Below, in pieces: positions 55,000 to 64,000 of a stretch of 64,000 nt of DNA. The notes under the pieces were generated by a model, which was not told the origin of the DNA, searched no databases, and was given only the letters and a program-made list of their open reading frames with translations. Numbering within the stretch: position 1 is the first letter of the stretch; every line of letters starts with the position of its first letter. This DNA is from Flavobacterium sp. HJJ. Its GTDB lineage: Bacteria; Bacteroidota; Bacteroidia; Flavobacteriales; Flavobacteriaceae. The stretch spans positions 62,001 to 126,000 of the forward strand of contig NZ_JADKPR010000006.1 of assembly GCF_015351475.1 (NCBI RefSeq), in the 5' to 3' direction. Made by a program: the position numbers and the translations under genes.

Positions 55000-55323
55000 T
55001 TATTTTTTTTTAACAGTATCACCGTCAAATTGGATGATATAAATGTCTTCACTATCTTTTTTCATATAGTATTTTTCACGGGCATATTTCTCTATCTGCA
55101 AAGGATTTTTTAACTGTTTGATTTTTTCTTCATCTTTTTTGATTTCTCCCTCATAATAAGTTGCATTATCTTCGAGTTCATCAATTTGTTTATTTAAAAA
55201 TCGATGTTCAAAATAAGAGTAATTATCTAGAAAAACCATCCAGACTAAAAATGATAACGAGACCCAAACGTATTTGTTGCTTAAAATTTTAAACCAATAG
55301 CTGTTTTTAAAAGGGTTTTTCAT
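55000..55323 (-). CDS. FtsB/DivIC-like septum formation initiator
   Basis: A 107-residue division protein: cytoplasmic N-terminus, a single membrane helix (about 12-32, WVSLSFLVWMVFLDNYSYF), then a coiled coil (DELEDNATYYEGEIKKDEEKIKQLKNPLQIEKYAREKYYMKKDSEDIYIIQF) and the conserved YAREKYYMKK turn of FtsB/DivIC. It would join the FtsL-FtsQ complex at the septum. Confidence 0.88.
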   Translation of the reverse strand: MKNPFKNSYWFKILSNKYVWVSLSFLVWMVFLDNYSYFEHRFLNKQIDELEDNATYYEGEIKKDEEKIKQLKNPLQIEKYAREKYYMKKDSEDIYIIQFDGDTVKKK

Positions 55324-55435
55324 CGGGTTGTTTGCCTAATTTTAATAGAAAATCGAGATTTTGTTTTGCATCGCTTTGTTTTACAGGAAAGCAAAGATCT
55401 GCTGCGTTTTATATGCCTATAAAATTACAATAAAA

Positions 55436-56044
55436 TTATAAAATACGCTGATTAATTACTGCGCGGACTACGTCGATTGCTACAGTATTAAATCTGTCAT
55501 TTGGAATAATTATGTCAGCAAAAGCTTTTGTTGGTTCTATGAATTGCTCATGCATTGGTTTTAAGGTATGCTGGTAGCGGTTTAGAACTTCATTCATGTC
55601 TCTTCCGCGCTCTGCAATATCTCTTTTTAAACGTCGGATTAAGCGTTCATCCGAATCGGCATGTACATATATTTTGATATCAAAAAGCTTTCTCAATTCA
55701 GGGTTTGTCAGAATTAGAATTCCTTCTACAATCATTACTTTTCGTGGGTGAGTAATTACAACATCATCAGTTCTGTTGTGCTGTACAAAAGAATAGACCG
55801 GCTGGTTTATGATCTTTCCTGCTTTTAATTCTTTGAGATGGGCTACTAATAATTCAAAATCAATAGCTCTTGGGTGATCAAAATTGATGTTAGAACGATC
55901 CTCATAACTTAAATCATGTGTCTCTTTATAGTAGGAGTCCTGAGATATAATCCCCACTTCAGCTTCTGGCAGTTCATTCATGATTTGATGTACTACTGTT
56001 GTTTTTCCTGACCCCGTTCCTCCTGCGATTCCTATAATGAGCAT
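55436..56044 (-). CDS. udk: Uridine kinase
   Basis: Phosphorylates uridine and cytidine with GTP or ATP, 202 residues from the ATG at 56044; a TTG nine codons upstream would add MHSKQTKIN without conservation. P-loop GIAGGTGSGKTT is near residues 5-16, followed by SQDSYYK, NFDHPRAIDFEL and the acceptor-binding RRLKRDIAERGRDM. Salvage enzyme of pyrimidine metabolism. It lies 112 bp upstream of the FtsB-like gene on the same strand. Confidence 0.95.
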   Translation of the reverse strand: MLIIGIAGGTGSGKTTVVHQIMNELPEAEVGIISQDSYYKETHDLSYEDRSNINFDHPRAIDFELLVAHLKELKAGKIINQPVYSFVQHNRTDDVVITHPRKVMIVEGILILTNPELRKLFDIKIYVHADSDERLIRRLKRDIAERGRDMNEVLNRYQHTLKPMHEQFIEPTKAFADIIIPNDRFNTVAIDVVRAVINQRIL

Positions 56045-56116
56045 ATTAATTTTTGTTTGTTTAGAATGCAAAAATAGAAATAATTCTGTTGATAAAATAT
56101 AATTTTAATGAAGCTG

Positions 56117-56301
56117 CACGGCATTCGCTTTTAAAAGTTTCTGAGACGAATTACACTAATCTGCACGAATTAAGATTGCTGTTTAATTACACAAAACATT
56201 AGAAACTGTAAAAAGTTATAAAATTTGAATTCAATTTTGATAAGAATTAGTGTTAATTGGTGAAATTCGTGTTTATTTTTTTTTTAAATGCGAATGCCGT
56301 G
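56117..56301 (-). mobile_element. MITE copy 3 (185 bp) with 9-bp target duplication
   Basis: Inverted relative to copies 1 and 2. Ends are CACGGCATTCGC and GCGAATGCCGTG; ATGAAGCTG occurs immediately before (56108-56116) and after (56302-56310). The interior follows the other copies with a few small differences, including a longer A/T run. The rest of the 56045-56562 gap holds no gene. Confidence 0.93.
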
Positions 56302-56562
56302 ATGAAGCTGGATTTTGGTTTTATCAGTAGTTAATAAGTTGTGTCCTGTCGTCATTATTAAACAGCTTTTTGCTGGATTCAGAGGCTTATAAATTAAAGG
56401 ATTTTTGATGTTGTAATTTATTTAATTCAACTGATAAATATCATGTTTTAATGTTTTATTGTCTTTTAATTTTACATCAGTAAATAAAGGACTTATTTGT
56501 CTTATTTTTCGATAGATTAGTAATTACTGCTAAAGTTAAATTCTGAAATAAAAAATATAGTT

Positions 56563-58155
56563 ATGAAAACGTGGTTAGACAAATGGGAACCAGAAAACGA
56601 GGAATTCTGGAAAAATACAGGAAGCAAAATTGCATGGAAAACATTGACAATTACAACTTTGTCATTGATATTTTCTTTCGCCTCATGGTTTATGATGAGC
56701 GTAATAGCGGTGAAATTACCAGGGCTGGGTTTTCCTTTTTCTAAAGACCAGCTTTTTTGGCTGGTAGCTATTCCTGGGTTGGCTGCAGGTTTTCTGAGAA
56801 TTATCCATACTTTTATTCTCCCAATTTTTGGTACAAGACACGTTGTGACCGTGGCTACTTTATTGAAACTCATTCCGGTAGTCGGTATCGGATTTGCGGT
56901 GATGGATACCAGTACTCCGTTTTGGGTATTTGTTCTTTTGGCTATTACCAGTGGTTTTGGCGGCGGTGATTTTTCATCCTTTATGCCTAGTACCAGTTTG
57001 TTTTTTCCAAAAAGATTAAAAGGAACGGCATTGGGAATCCAAGCGGGAATTGGGAATTTTGGAGTTAGTTTAGCACAGTTTATTACACCGATTATTTTAA
57101 GTGTTAGTATTTACGGTACTACTTCGGTATTTACAAGCATCGATGTTAAGGAAACCAAGAATGTTTTAAAAGATTCAACAGTTGAAAAACAAAATGAAGT
57201 TTTTGCAGCCTTGGATGACAAATCACAAAATAAAATTCTGGCTGCTGTAAAGAAACCAGTATTAGATTCGGTCACTGCGGTAACGAAATCAAATGAAAAT
57301 TTCAAGATTTTTTCTGCATTGCCACTCAATGAGAAATCTAAAGCGATTGCCAATGCAAACCCTAAATTGGCCGAAAAAATATTAAACAAAATTAGTCCCG
57401 AAAATGAGGCGGTTACGCATAAGGAAATCTACATTCAATCGGCTGCATTCTGGTACATTGGTTTTCTTTTGGTTTTGGGCGTAATCAGCTGGTTCTTTTT
57501 GAAAAGCATTCCAATGCAGGCTTCCATAAAAGAACAGATGGATATTTTCAAAAACAAACACACTTGGTTCTGCACCATAACTTATGTGATGACTTTTGGA
57601 ACATTCGCTGGTCTGTCTGCAGCTTTTCCATTGATGATTAAATTCTTGTATGGTGATTTTCCAAATGCACCAGATCCTTTGGTATATGCTTTTTATGGTC
57701 CGCTGATTGGTTCTGCGAGCAGGGTTTGTTTTGGTTTTGTGGCCGATAAAGTAGGAGGAGCTATATTGACAACTATAACCGGAATCGGAATTTTGACTGG
57801 TGCAGTTATTTTGGTTACACAAGGATTGGTTTCTCCAACGAGTATGGATCAGTTTCCAATGTTTGTCGCAGTGATACTAGCTATGTTTTTCTTTACAGGA
57901 GTTGGAAATGCAGGTACTTTTAGACAGTTTCCTATCATATTTTCAGAGAATCAGCGTCAAGCTGCTGGAGTGATTGGATGGACTGCTGCAATTGCCGCTT
58001 TTGGACCTTTTATTTTTTCAAAACTAATTGGAAACAACATTACAGCAAACGGAACTGTAAATCAGTTCTTTATTGGTCTGATTCTTTTCACTATCTTAGC
58101 TACTTCTGTAAATTGGTGGTTTTATAACCGCAAAGGATGTGAGAAACCAAGCTAA
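56563..58155 (+). CDS. narK: NarK-type nitrate/nitrite transporter
   Basis: An MFS transporter of the nitrate-nitrite porter family, 530 residues with about 12 helices. Family features are SVIAVKLPGLGFPFSKDQLFWLVAIPGLAAGFLRI near helix 2, the GFGGGDFSSFMPSTSLFFPKRLKGTALGIQAGIGNFGVS nitrate-signature region, and GNAGTFRQFPIIF in the second half. A soluble insert of about 90 residues (roughly 190-285, Lys/Asn/Ala rich) sits between helices and is longer than in most NarK proteins. It heads the nitrate cluster and would import nitrate or exchange it for nitrite. Confidence 0.93.
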   Translation: MKTWLDKWEPENEEFWKNTGSKIAWKTLTITTLSLIFSFASWFMMSVIAVKLPGLGFPFSKDQLFWLVAIPGLAAGFLRIIHTFILPIFGTRHVVTVATLLKLIPVVGIGFAVMDTSTPFWVFVLLAITSGFGGGDFSSFMPSTSLFFPKRLKGTALGIQAGIGNFGVSLAQFITPIILSVSIYGTTSVFTSIDVKETKNVLKDSTVEKQNEVFAALDDKSQNKILAAVKKPVLDSVTAVTKSNENFKIFSALPLNEKSKAIANANPKLAEKILNKISPENEAVTHKEIYIQSAAFWYIGFLLVLGVISWFFLKSIPMQASIKEQMDIFKNKHTWFCTITYVMTFGTFAGLSAAFPLMIKFLYGDFPNAPDPLVYAFYGPLIGSASRVCFGFVADKVGGAILTTITGIGILTGAVILVTQGLVSPTSMDQFPMFVAVILAMFFFTGVGNAGTFRQFPIIFSENQRQAAGVIGWTAAIAAFGPFIFSKLIGNNITANGTVNQFFIGLILFTILATSVNWWFYNRKGCEKPS

Positions 58156-58380
58156 GCTTTTAGGAATTTATTTTTAATGGTATAAATAAAAGTCAGCGTA
58201 ATATTAATTAAAGAATACTGCGTTGACTTTAGATATTGTAACATATTTTAATTGATTTGTGTTTTCAAAACTACTTAAGTATTTTTACTTAGTAATTCTT
58301 TTGCTAATTTTACAACAAAAATAAAACGGTCTTTTTTAACTGATTTTACGAAGTTTAAAACCGTATTAAATTTTAGATTT

Positions 58381-59430
58381 ATGAAAAACAAAACCTATAA
58401 CACCAAAGCTTTACTGATTGCAACCGGGCTCTCGATCTTTATGATTGCCCTAGTGTTTTATGGGTCAAGAAAACTGCAGAATTTTGACGCAGCATTGGTA
58501 ACTTATTTATTTGGGACGGTGTTTGCTTTCTTTGGGATTGTATATCGCTATACTGTTTGGCTGCAACGGCCACCGACTTGGATTTACTTTAAAAGAGGAA
58601 TTACATATTTGGTGACCGGAAAAGTGTTTTCGCATTTTTGGTTTGCCACCAAAGAATCGGTGGAGAATATTGCGTTTCAGAAGTTTATTTATCCAAGGGG
58701 AAAATACCGCTGGGTGGCGCATTTTATGATTGCTGTGGGCTGTACTTCGGCATTTTTGATTACGATACCGCTTACTTTTGGGTGGATTAATTTTGCGATG
58801 GCCCCGAATTCCATTTCGGTGTATGAAGCGTATTTTTTCGGGTTTAAGGTGATGGATTTCAATTTGGATTCGATTACCGCTTTTTTGACCTTTCATGCGT
58901 TGAACTGGTCTTCGTATTTGGTTATTTTTGGATCATTATATTATTTAAGAAGACGTTTGACAAACCCTGGATTGATTGCCACTCAGTCTTTTGAAGGAGA
59001 TTTGTTACCGCTTATTTTATTGATAGCCATTTCGGTTACGGGATTGGGATTGACGTATTCGTATCAGTTCATGAAAGGTTTTGCTTTTGATTTCCTGGCG
59101 GTTTTGCATGCCGTTACGGTGATTATGTTTTTGATTTGGATTCCGTTCGGGAAGTTTTTCCATATCATTCAGCGTCCAGCTCAGATTGGGGCGCATATTT
59201 ACAAGAAACAGGGAATGAAAATGGGTATGGCGGTTTGTCCGCATACGGGCGAGGAGTTTGCCACCAAACTGCATATTCAGGATTTGAAAACGGTTACGGA
59301 AGAATTGGGTTTTGATTTTACCTACGAAGACGGAACATCACATTTGGATTTGAGCCCTGAAGGGAAAAGATCCCGACTGGCAATGGCGCATTTGAAAGCA
59401 AGACAGCAGGGGGGGAATTTGTTTGGATAA
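58381..59430 (+). CDS. Polytopic membrane protein, putative membrane electron-transfer subunit of the nitrate reductase
   Basis: A 349-residue membrane protein with about seven hydrophobic segments. Histidines at helix ends (FSHFWFATK, HFMIAVG, LTFHALNWSS, VLHAVTVI, FFHIIQRP) could ligate heme b, as in NarI- or DsrM-like subunits. The C-terminal 80 residues are soluble and cytoplasmic (CPHTGEEFATKLHIQDLKTVTEELGFDFTYEDGTSHLDL). Its place between narK and the molybdenum enzyme suggests that it links the quinone pool to the reductase; this is inference. Confidence 0.65.
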   Translation: MKNKTYNTKALLIATGLSIFMIALVFYGSRKLQNFDAALVTYLFGTVFAFFGIVYRYTVWLQRPPTWIYFKRGITYLVTGKVFSHFWFATKESVENIAFQKFIYPRGKYRWVAHFMIAVGCTSAFLITIPLTFGWINFAMAPNSISVYEAYFFGFKVMDFNLDSITAFLTFHALNWSSYLVIFGSLYYLRRRLTNPGLIATQSFEGDLLPLILLIAISVTGLGLTYSYQFMKGFAFDFLAVLHAVTVIMFLIWIPFGKFFHIIQRPAQIGAHIYKKQGMKMGMAVCPHTGEEFATKLHIQDLKTVTEELGFDFTYEDGTSHLDLSPEGKRSRLAMAHLKARQQGGNLFG

Positions 59431-59798
59431 TGTTTGAGGTTAGAAAAAAGAGGTTAGAGGTAGAAGTTAGAAAAAATAGAAATAGATTTAAGAAGACAGG
59501 TTGTGAGAGGGAGAATGTGTTGAAAGAACGAAATGTTTTTGATTGAAAACCTGATGTTGATTTGCGACCGCGTGAGGGATAGAAGCTGGCTACCGAAGTA
59601 GCGCGGATAGCCCGACCGCAATAGAAAAAGGGGCGAATAAAGACCCTGTTAAATCAGCCCCTTTTTCTATTGTGGTCACGCCCAAAGGATGATGATTTTA
59701 GATTGCAGATTGCTTCGCCTGTTCGCCTTTCAGGCTCGGGTAACTATTTTTGATTTAAGATTTTAGAAAAAGAGAACATACATTTATAAAAATATAAA
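59431..59798. other. Gap with long hairpin repeat
   Basis: Contains GACCGCAATAGAAAAAGGGGC (59615-59635) and its near-perfect inverted copy at 59658-59678, one G-T pair in 21, around 22 nt: a dispersed flavobacterial repeat of the GATAGCCCGACC…GGTCACGCCC type. Before it lies a purine-rich tract with GAGGTTAGA repeats; after it a GCTTCGCCTGTTCGCC segment. No gene. The hairpin could separate transcription of the membrane protein from the reductase. Confidence 0.7.
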
Positions 59799-62015
59799 AT
59801 GGCAAAATTACCTGTAGCAGAGGAGAATATAGTAAAGCATTTTGGGCCGACCCTGAATTATGCGCCAAAGGACGGATATGTGGGAAGGGACGAGCCGGAT
59901 GAGGCCGTGAAAACGCATTGTTGTTTTTGCGGGATGCAGTGCGGGATTCAATTGTTGGTGAAAGATAATACGGTGGTGGGGTTTGAGCCTTGGATGGAAT
60001 TTCCTTTTAATGAGGGAAGGCTTTGTCCAAAAGGGGTTCAGCGTTATCTGCAGAATAACCACCCTGACCGATTGATGTCTCCTTTGAAAAACGTTCCGGG
60101 ACAGGGATTTGCGCCTATTTCCTGGGATGATGCGATGGATAAAACGGTTTCGGAAATTAAAAGGATTCAGGAGAAATACGGGAATGATGCGTTCTCGATG
60201 TTGTCTGGGGTTTCATTGACGAATGAAAAAAGTTACCTTGTGGGTAAATTTGCCCGCGTGGCTTTGAAAACTAAAAACCTTGATTATAACGGACGTTTGT
60301 GTATGGTGAGCGCAGGTGCGGGAAACAAAAAAGCGTTTGGACTGGACAGGGGCTCAAATAATTATTCTGATCTAGAATATGCCGAAGTGATTATTGTGGC
60401 TGGGGCTAATATCAGCGAGACATTCCCAACCTTGACACACTGGATTTGGAAAGCCCGTGACCGCGGTGCCAAAATTATTGTGGTGGATCCAAGGATGATC
60501 CCACTGGCGCGAACTGCCGATATTCATTTGGATGTACGTCCGGGAACCGACTCGGCTTTGTACGGCGCGATTTTGAAATACCTGGTGGATCACGATATGC
60601 TGGACCATGATTTTATAGATAATTATACTTCAGGATTTCAGGAAACGATTGATGCCGTAAAGGATTACACCTTGGAATGGGCAGAGGAAGTGACCGGAAT
60701 CGATAAAAATAAAATACGCGAAACGGCCGAATTATGGGGCAGGGCCAAAACGAGTTTCCTGCTTCACGCCCGTGGAATTGAGCACCACTCAAAAGGGGTG
60801 GACAATGTTTTGGGTTGTATCAATTTGGTGCTGGCAACCGGAAGAATCGGTAAACCATATTGCGGTTATGCAACCATTACCGGTCAAGGAAACGGTCAAG
60901 GCGGTAGAGAGCATGGTCATAAATGTGATCAATTACCAGGAAACAGGGACATCGAGAATCCGGAACACCGTAAGTATATTTCGGAAGTTTGGGGAATCAA
61001 CGAGAAAGATTTGCCAGGGAAAGGGCTTTCGGCCTACGAAATAATCGAAGCTATTCACCGTGGGGAAATTAAGGGATTGATTTCTATTTGTTTCAATCCG
61101 TTAGTGTCTTTACCGAACAGTAATTATGTTCGTGAGGCTTTGGAAAAACTGGAATATTATGTATGTATAGACTTTTTCCTGAATGAAACCGCACGCCATG
61201 CCGATATTGTATTGGCTGGTTCTTTGCAGGAAGAAGAGGAAGGTACCACCACATCGGCTGAGGGTCGAGTGATTCGAATTCGTCAGGCGGTAACGCCTCC
61301 GGGAATGGCAAGAACCGATACTTCGATTATTTTGGAATTGGCCAAGCGTTTGGGTGTGAAGGATAAATTTACATACGAAAATAGTGAAGCTATTTTCAAC
61401 GAACTGCGTGTAGCTTCCAAAGGCGGAACAGCAGATTACTACGGAATTACATACAAGAGAATTGAGGACAATATGGGAATGTTTTGGCCATGTCCAAGTG
61501 AAGACCATCCGGGAACGCCAAGGTTATGGGAAGACAGAAAGTTCAAGACTCCTGACGGGAAAGCACATTTTAATCCTGCGCCGTACAAACTCCCGGGCGA
61601 AGTGACTGATGCTGATTATCCCGTTATTTTGACAACGGGTCGTGTGGTGTCCCAATATTTGAGCGGTACGCAAACACGAAGAATAGGCAAGCTGGTTGAC
61701 CAATATCCTGAACCGTTATTGGAAATTCACCCTAAACTGGCACAGCAATACGGAATCAAACAAAGGGAATTAATAAAGGTTTCCACCCGACGAGGCGAAG
61801 GGATTTTTCCCGCGAACATTGTGGAAACCATTCGGGAGGATACCGTTTTTATACCGTACCACTGGTCGGGTAAAAAATCGGCCAATCAATTAACGCCGGG
61901 AACATTGGATCCTATTTCCAAAATACCGGAGTTCAAAGTATGTGCCTGTCATTTGGAACCGCTTAGGGAAATTGCGCCTCCGTCAAAAGAATCAACGGCG
62001 TATGCAAGTATTTAA
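59799..62015 (+). CDS. Molybdopterin nitrate reductase, catalytic subunit (NapA/NasC-like)
   Basis: A molybdenum-bis-MGD enzyme, 738 residues, the likely nitrate-reducing subunit. The N-terminal 4Fe-4S ligands are C41, C44, C48 and C76, with the CPKG lysine (K78) that passes electrons to molybdenum, a spacing of the NapA/NasC class. [61 protein letters not shown] and the C-terminal dinucleotide-binding [27 protein letters not shown] follow. There is no Tat signal, so it is cytoplasmic. Formate dehydrogenase-like relatives exist, but the NarK neighbour favours nitrate. Confidence 0.9.
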   Translation: MAKLPVAEENIVKHFGPTLNYAPKDGYVGRDEPDEAVKTHCCFCGMQCGIQLLVKDNTVVGFEPWMEFPFNEGRLCPKGVQRYLQNNHPDRLMSPLKNVPGQGFAPISWDDAMDKTVSEIKRIQEKYGNDAFSMLSGVSLTNEKSYLVGKFARVALKTKNLDYNGRLCMVSAGAGNKKAFGLDRGSNNYSDLEYAEVIIVAGANISETFPTLTHWIWKARDRGAKIIVVDPRMIPLARTADIHLDVRPGTDSALYGAILKYLVDHDMLDHDFIDNYTSGFQETIDAVKDYTLEWAEEVTGIDKNKIRETAELWGRAKTSFLLHARGIEHHSKGVDNVLGCINLVLATGRIGKPYCGYATITGQGNGQGGREHGHKCDQLPGNRDIENPEHRKYISEVWGINEKDLPGKGLSAYEIIEAIHRGEIKGLISICFNPLVSLPNSNYVREALEKLEYYVCIDFFLNETARHADIVLAGSLQEEEEGTTTSAEGRVIRIRQAVTPPGMARTDTSIILELAKRLGVKDKFTYENSEAIFNELRVASKGGTADYYGITYKRIEDNMGMFWPCPSEDHPGTPRLWEDRKFKTPDGKAHFNPAPYKLPGEVTDADYPVILTTGRVVSQYLSGTQTRRIGKLVDQYPEPLLEIHPKLAQQYGIKQRELIKVSTRRGEGIFPANIVETIREDTVFIPYHWSGKKSANQLTPGTLDPISKIPEFKVCACHLEPLREIAPPSKESTAYASI

Positions 62016-62031
62016 TCTATAAAAAGGAAAA

Positions 62032-62601
62032 ATGAATTATACGAGTTTCAATAAAAACGAGGAATTTTTTGTAGATATGCAGCGCTGTATTGGCTGTAAA
62101 GCCTGTGAAATGGCTTGCGCCGAATGTGAGACAAACGGTCAGGAATCTTTAATCAGCGTCAATTATGTAGATAGGGCTTCAACGGTGCAGACGACCGTTC
62201 AGGTGTGTATGCACTGCGACGATCCCGTATGTGCGAATGTGTGTCCGGCTGATGCGATTTCCAAGGACGAAAATGGAATTGTGCATACCGCCAATACTGA
62301 AAGATGTATTGGTTGTTCGAATTGTGTGTTGGCCTGTCCGTTTGGAGTGCCAAAAAAAGAAGAATCCTACGATTTGATGATGAAATGTACAATGTGTTAC
62401 GACAGAACCAGCATTGGCAAAAAACCAATGTGTGCAACGGTTTGTCCAAGTGGTGCCTTGTTTTTCGGTACAAGAACCGAAATCGAGGAAATGCGTCCGA
62501 ACAGTACACCAGTTAATACTTTTATTTTTGGAAAAGAAATTGTCAATACCAAAGTCAACATTATGATGCCGAAAGGAAGTTCGGAGCTGATTATCTACTA
62601 G
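62032..62601 (+). CDS. Ferredoxin-like subunit with four 4Fe-4S clusters
   Basis: A 189-residue NrfC/DmsB-type iron-sulfur protein starting 16 bp after the reductase. The four cysteine groups are [35 protein letters not shown] and CTMC…CATVC. It has no signal peptide, matching a cytoplasmic reductase. It should pass electrons from the membrane components to the molybdenum subunit. Confidence 0.93.
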   Translation: MNYTSFNKNEEFFVDMQRCIGCKACEMACAECETNGQESLISVNYVDRASTVQTTVQVCMHCDDPVCANVCPADAISKDENGIVHTANTERCIGCSNCVLACPFGVPKKEESYDLMMKCTMCYDRTSIGKKPMCATVCPSGALFFGTRTEIEEMRPNSTPVNTFIFGKEIVNTKVNIMMPKGSSELIIY

Positions 62602-62686
62602 GTATTAAGACTTGAGAAAATAGAAGACAGATTTTAGATTACAGATCTTCAAAAAACTGAAAACAAAACTTTTTACAATATAAAAA

Positions 62687-63202
62687 ATGTCAAAAGAAGA
62701 TAATTTAAATAAAAACTGGAAGAAAGATTTTCCAGTACTCAAACAACAGGCGACTAATGTAAGCCGTCGTGATTTTGCCAAGTTCCTGACTCTGGTTTCG
62801 GGCGGACTGATGGTAGGCAGCGGACTCGTTGCTGCCAAAGCCTATCTGCTTCCTAAAGAAGAAGTCGAGGGTGAGCATTTTGTATGCAAGAAAGATGAAG
62901 TTCCAGTAGGCGGAACCCGCGGTTTTGTGATCAAGGGAAGCACTATTCCTTATATTTTGATTCACCTCGAGAATGGGGATTTCAAGGCCTATGAACAAAA
63001 ATGTACCCATCTGTCGTGTTCCGTATTTTACAAACCAGGCACTGGAATTATTCATTGTCCTTGTCATGAAGGTTCATTTGATGCTAAAACTGGAGATGTT
63101 TTGGGCGGACCGCCGCCTAGGGCGTTGCCAAGTTTGGAGGTTATTTTCAAAGAAAATGACGTTTATGTCAAAGCTTCCCATCAGGAAGAACATACAGTTT
63201 AA
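62687..63202 (+). CDS. Rieske 2Fe-2S protein with Tat-type anchor
   Basis: A 171-residue Rieske protein. Ligands are C106, H108, C124 and H127 (CTHLSC…CPCHEG); C111 and C126 can form the usual disulfide. A twin-arginine motif SRRDFAKFL at 26-34 and a hydrophobic helix (TLVSGGLMVGSGLVAAKAY) suggest Tat-dependent insertion with the Rieske domain outside the cytoplasm. A Rieske subunit is not part of standard Nap or Nar, and its side of the membrane differs from that predicted for the reductase. Confidence 0.93.
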   Translation: MSKEDNLNKNWKKDFPVLKQQATNVSRRDFAKFLTLVSGGLMVGSGLVAAKAYLLPKEEVEGEHFVCKKDEVPVGGTRGFVIKGSTIPYILIHLENGDFKAYEQKCTHLSCSVFYKPGTGIIHCPCHEGSFDAKTGDVLGGPPPRALPSLEVIFKENDVYVKASHQEEHTV

Positions 63203-63307
63203 AAAAAAATAAACCATTAAGAAATTAAGAATCATTAAGCTGAAACTTAACGTTACTTAATTTCTTAATGGTAAAAAAATAAAATGTTTTGCTAAAACCA
63301 AATAGCC

Positions 63308-63559
63308 ATGAGTACTTTTAGAACCAGTCAGAATCAAGCGAATCCAAATAAACTGAACAGCATACTTTCGACCTTGATATTCATATTAATTTTGAATGTC
63401 ACGATCCAGATTTGGCTGTTGTATGCTTCGCTGAACAACGCTTTAGAAAATAATAAAGAAATTTTAATACCTGCGTTTGTCGCTTCTTTGGTACTGTTTT
63501 TAATAGGGTTCAGCTGGCTGTATTATCTGCCTTCGGGAAATAAACCGCAGCAAAAATAG
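63308..63559 (+). CDS. DUF6755-like two-helix membrane protein
   Basis: An 83-residue protein with two helices (NSILSTLIFILILNVTIQIWLLYASL and EILIPAFVASLVLFLIGFSWLYYL) and short polar ends, likely DUF6755. It follows the Rieske gene by 105 bp and probably belongs to the reductase operon as a small membrane subunit. No motif gives a function. Confidence 0.7.
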   Translation: MSTFRTSQNQANPNKLNSILSTLIFILILNVTIQIWLLYASLNNALENNKEILIPAFVASLVLFLIGFSWLYYLPSGNKPQQK

Positions 63560-63670
63560 AGAAGTAAAAAAAGCTTTTATTTTATAACAATCTCAGTTGA
63601 ACAGCTGGGATTTTTTTATTATTATTTGTCTTGCTTTTTTGGTAATTACCAGATTTTAAATTTCCCACAA

Positions 63671-63700
63671 AAAAAGCCGAACATTGCTGTTCGGCTTTTT
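63671..63700 (-). terminator. Terminator after tRNA-Pro
   Basis: On the minus strand AAAAAGCCGAACA and its complement form a long stem around a 4-nt loop, ending in a T-run. Confidence 0.85.
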
Positions 63701-63701
63701 G

Positions 63702-63776
63702 TCGGGGTGGCAGGATTCGAACCTGCGGCCTCCTGCTCCCAAAGCAGGCGCGATAACCGGGCTACGCTACACCCCG
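63702..63776 (-). tRNA. tRNA-Pro (anticodon TGG)
   Basis: The minus strand gives CGGGGTG…CACCCCG acceptor arms, a D-arm with AGCCCGGTTA, anticodon stem CCTGC/GCAGG around TTTGGGA (anticodon TGG) and T-arm GCAGGTTCGAATCCTGC. The discriminator base is A and the CCA end is not encoded. It is 75 nt long, with promoter and terminator of its own. Confidence 0.97.
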
Positions 63777-63787
63777 TAAATCGAGTG

Positions 63788-63817
63788 CAAATATAAGGTT
63801 TATTTCTGCTTTTCAAA
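63788..63817 (-). promoter_or_regulatory. Promoter of tRNA-Pro
   Basis: On the minus strand TTTG (63814-63817), 18 bp, TATATTTG (63788-63795); transcription would start about 5-10 nt before the tRNA. Confidence 0.8.
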
Positions 63818-63902
63818 GTATAAAAGTAAAATAATTTAATTTTTTTTTTCAAGTGAAGGAGAATTAGGTTATTTATAATCTCTACAGTGTTATTTGGTGT
63901 AA

Positions 63903-63947
63903 AAATATACTAATTTAATTGTTTTTATTTAAAATTTAGTATATTTG
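63903..63947 (+). promoter_or_regulatory. Strong promoter with inverted repeat, leading out of the window
   Basis: TTG (63919-63921), 18 bp, TATATTTG (63940-63947), a full consensus match. AAATATACTAATTT (63903-63916) and AAATTTAGTATATTT (63932-63946) are near-perfect inverted arms flanking the -33 region, resembling a repressor operator. The gene served lies beyond 64000. Confidence 0.7.
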
Positions 63948-64000
63948 TATTCTTTATATATTGAAATAAAGTTTAGATAGTTAAACATAATCATATGTTT

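Noticed and set aside
63646..63852. 68-residue minus-strand ORF
   Set aside because: It covers tRNA-Pro and its terminator.

Overview
The window is chromosomal DNA of a low-GC Bacteroidota, almost certainly a Flavobacterium. The evidence is the flavobacterial type of RpoB/RpoC, repeated promoter matches to the Bacteroidota consensus TTG-N16-20-TAnnTTTG, absence of Shine-Dalgarno sequences, SPII and SPI signal peptides typical of the group, and several intergenic repeats of the flavobacterial kind. No tool was run: family names come from recognisable motifs and remembered families.

Layout. 0-8 kb: rpoB (5' end cut by the window), rpoC and a DUF3467 gene. 8-19 kb: a small secreted protein behind three phased 8-bp repeats, prfC, a SurA-like isomerase, a MoxR ATPase, and two unrelated aconitases (AcnB, then the mitochondrial type). 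19-24 kb: a structured repeat region, an orphan Ser/Thr kinase, the first copy of a two-gene module with a 22-bp tandem array, hemolysin III, and a LysM-NlpC/P60 cell-wall hydrolase. 25-36 kb: amino-acid permease, alanine dehydrogenase with a divergent Lrp regulator, a DUF1801 protein, a DUF885 lipoprotein, two amidohydrolase-fold proteins, then a repeat-rich gap. 36-37.5 kb: the second copy of the array module. 37.7-42.7 kb: a broken gene and an integrase-less run of integron-type cassettes (CALIN-like). 43-56 kb: housekeeping genes (long-type GAPDH, HtrA, DapF, GNAT, MltG, a lysozyme-like protein, methylmalonyl-CoA mutase, FtsB-like protein, uridine kinase). 56-64 kb: a nitrate cluster (NarK, membrane protein, molybdenum enzyme, 4Fe-4S protein, Rieske protein, DUF6755) and tRNA-Pro.

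The three most interesting things lie outside ordinary genes. (1) Two paralogous modules at 21.1-22.3 and 36.3-37.5 kb share one architecture on the minus strand: a 165/166-aa protein, a terminator, a tandem array of exactly 22-bp units, then a 120-aa helix-turn-helix protein with a C-terminal coiled coil. The period is kept while the repeat sequence differs. (2) The 38.5-42.7 kb region has five complete gene+attC units whose cores are complementary at both ends of each cassette, with no integron integrase in view. (3) A 183-185 bp MITE occurs three times, each copy with its own perfect 9-bp target duplication; one copy sits inside one arm of a tandem duplication whose other arm gives the empty site.

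The nitrate cluster looks like a cytoplasmic NapA/NasC-type reductase coupled to the membrane through 4Fe-4S, Rieske and multi-helix subunits, with NarK supplying nitrate.
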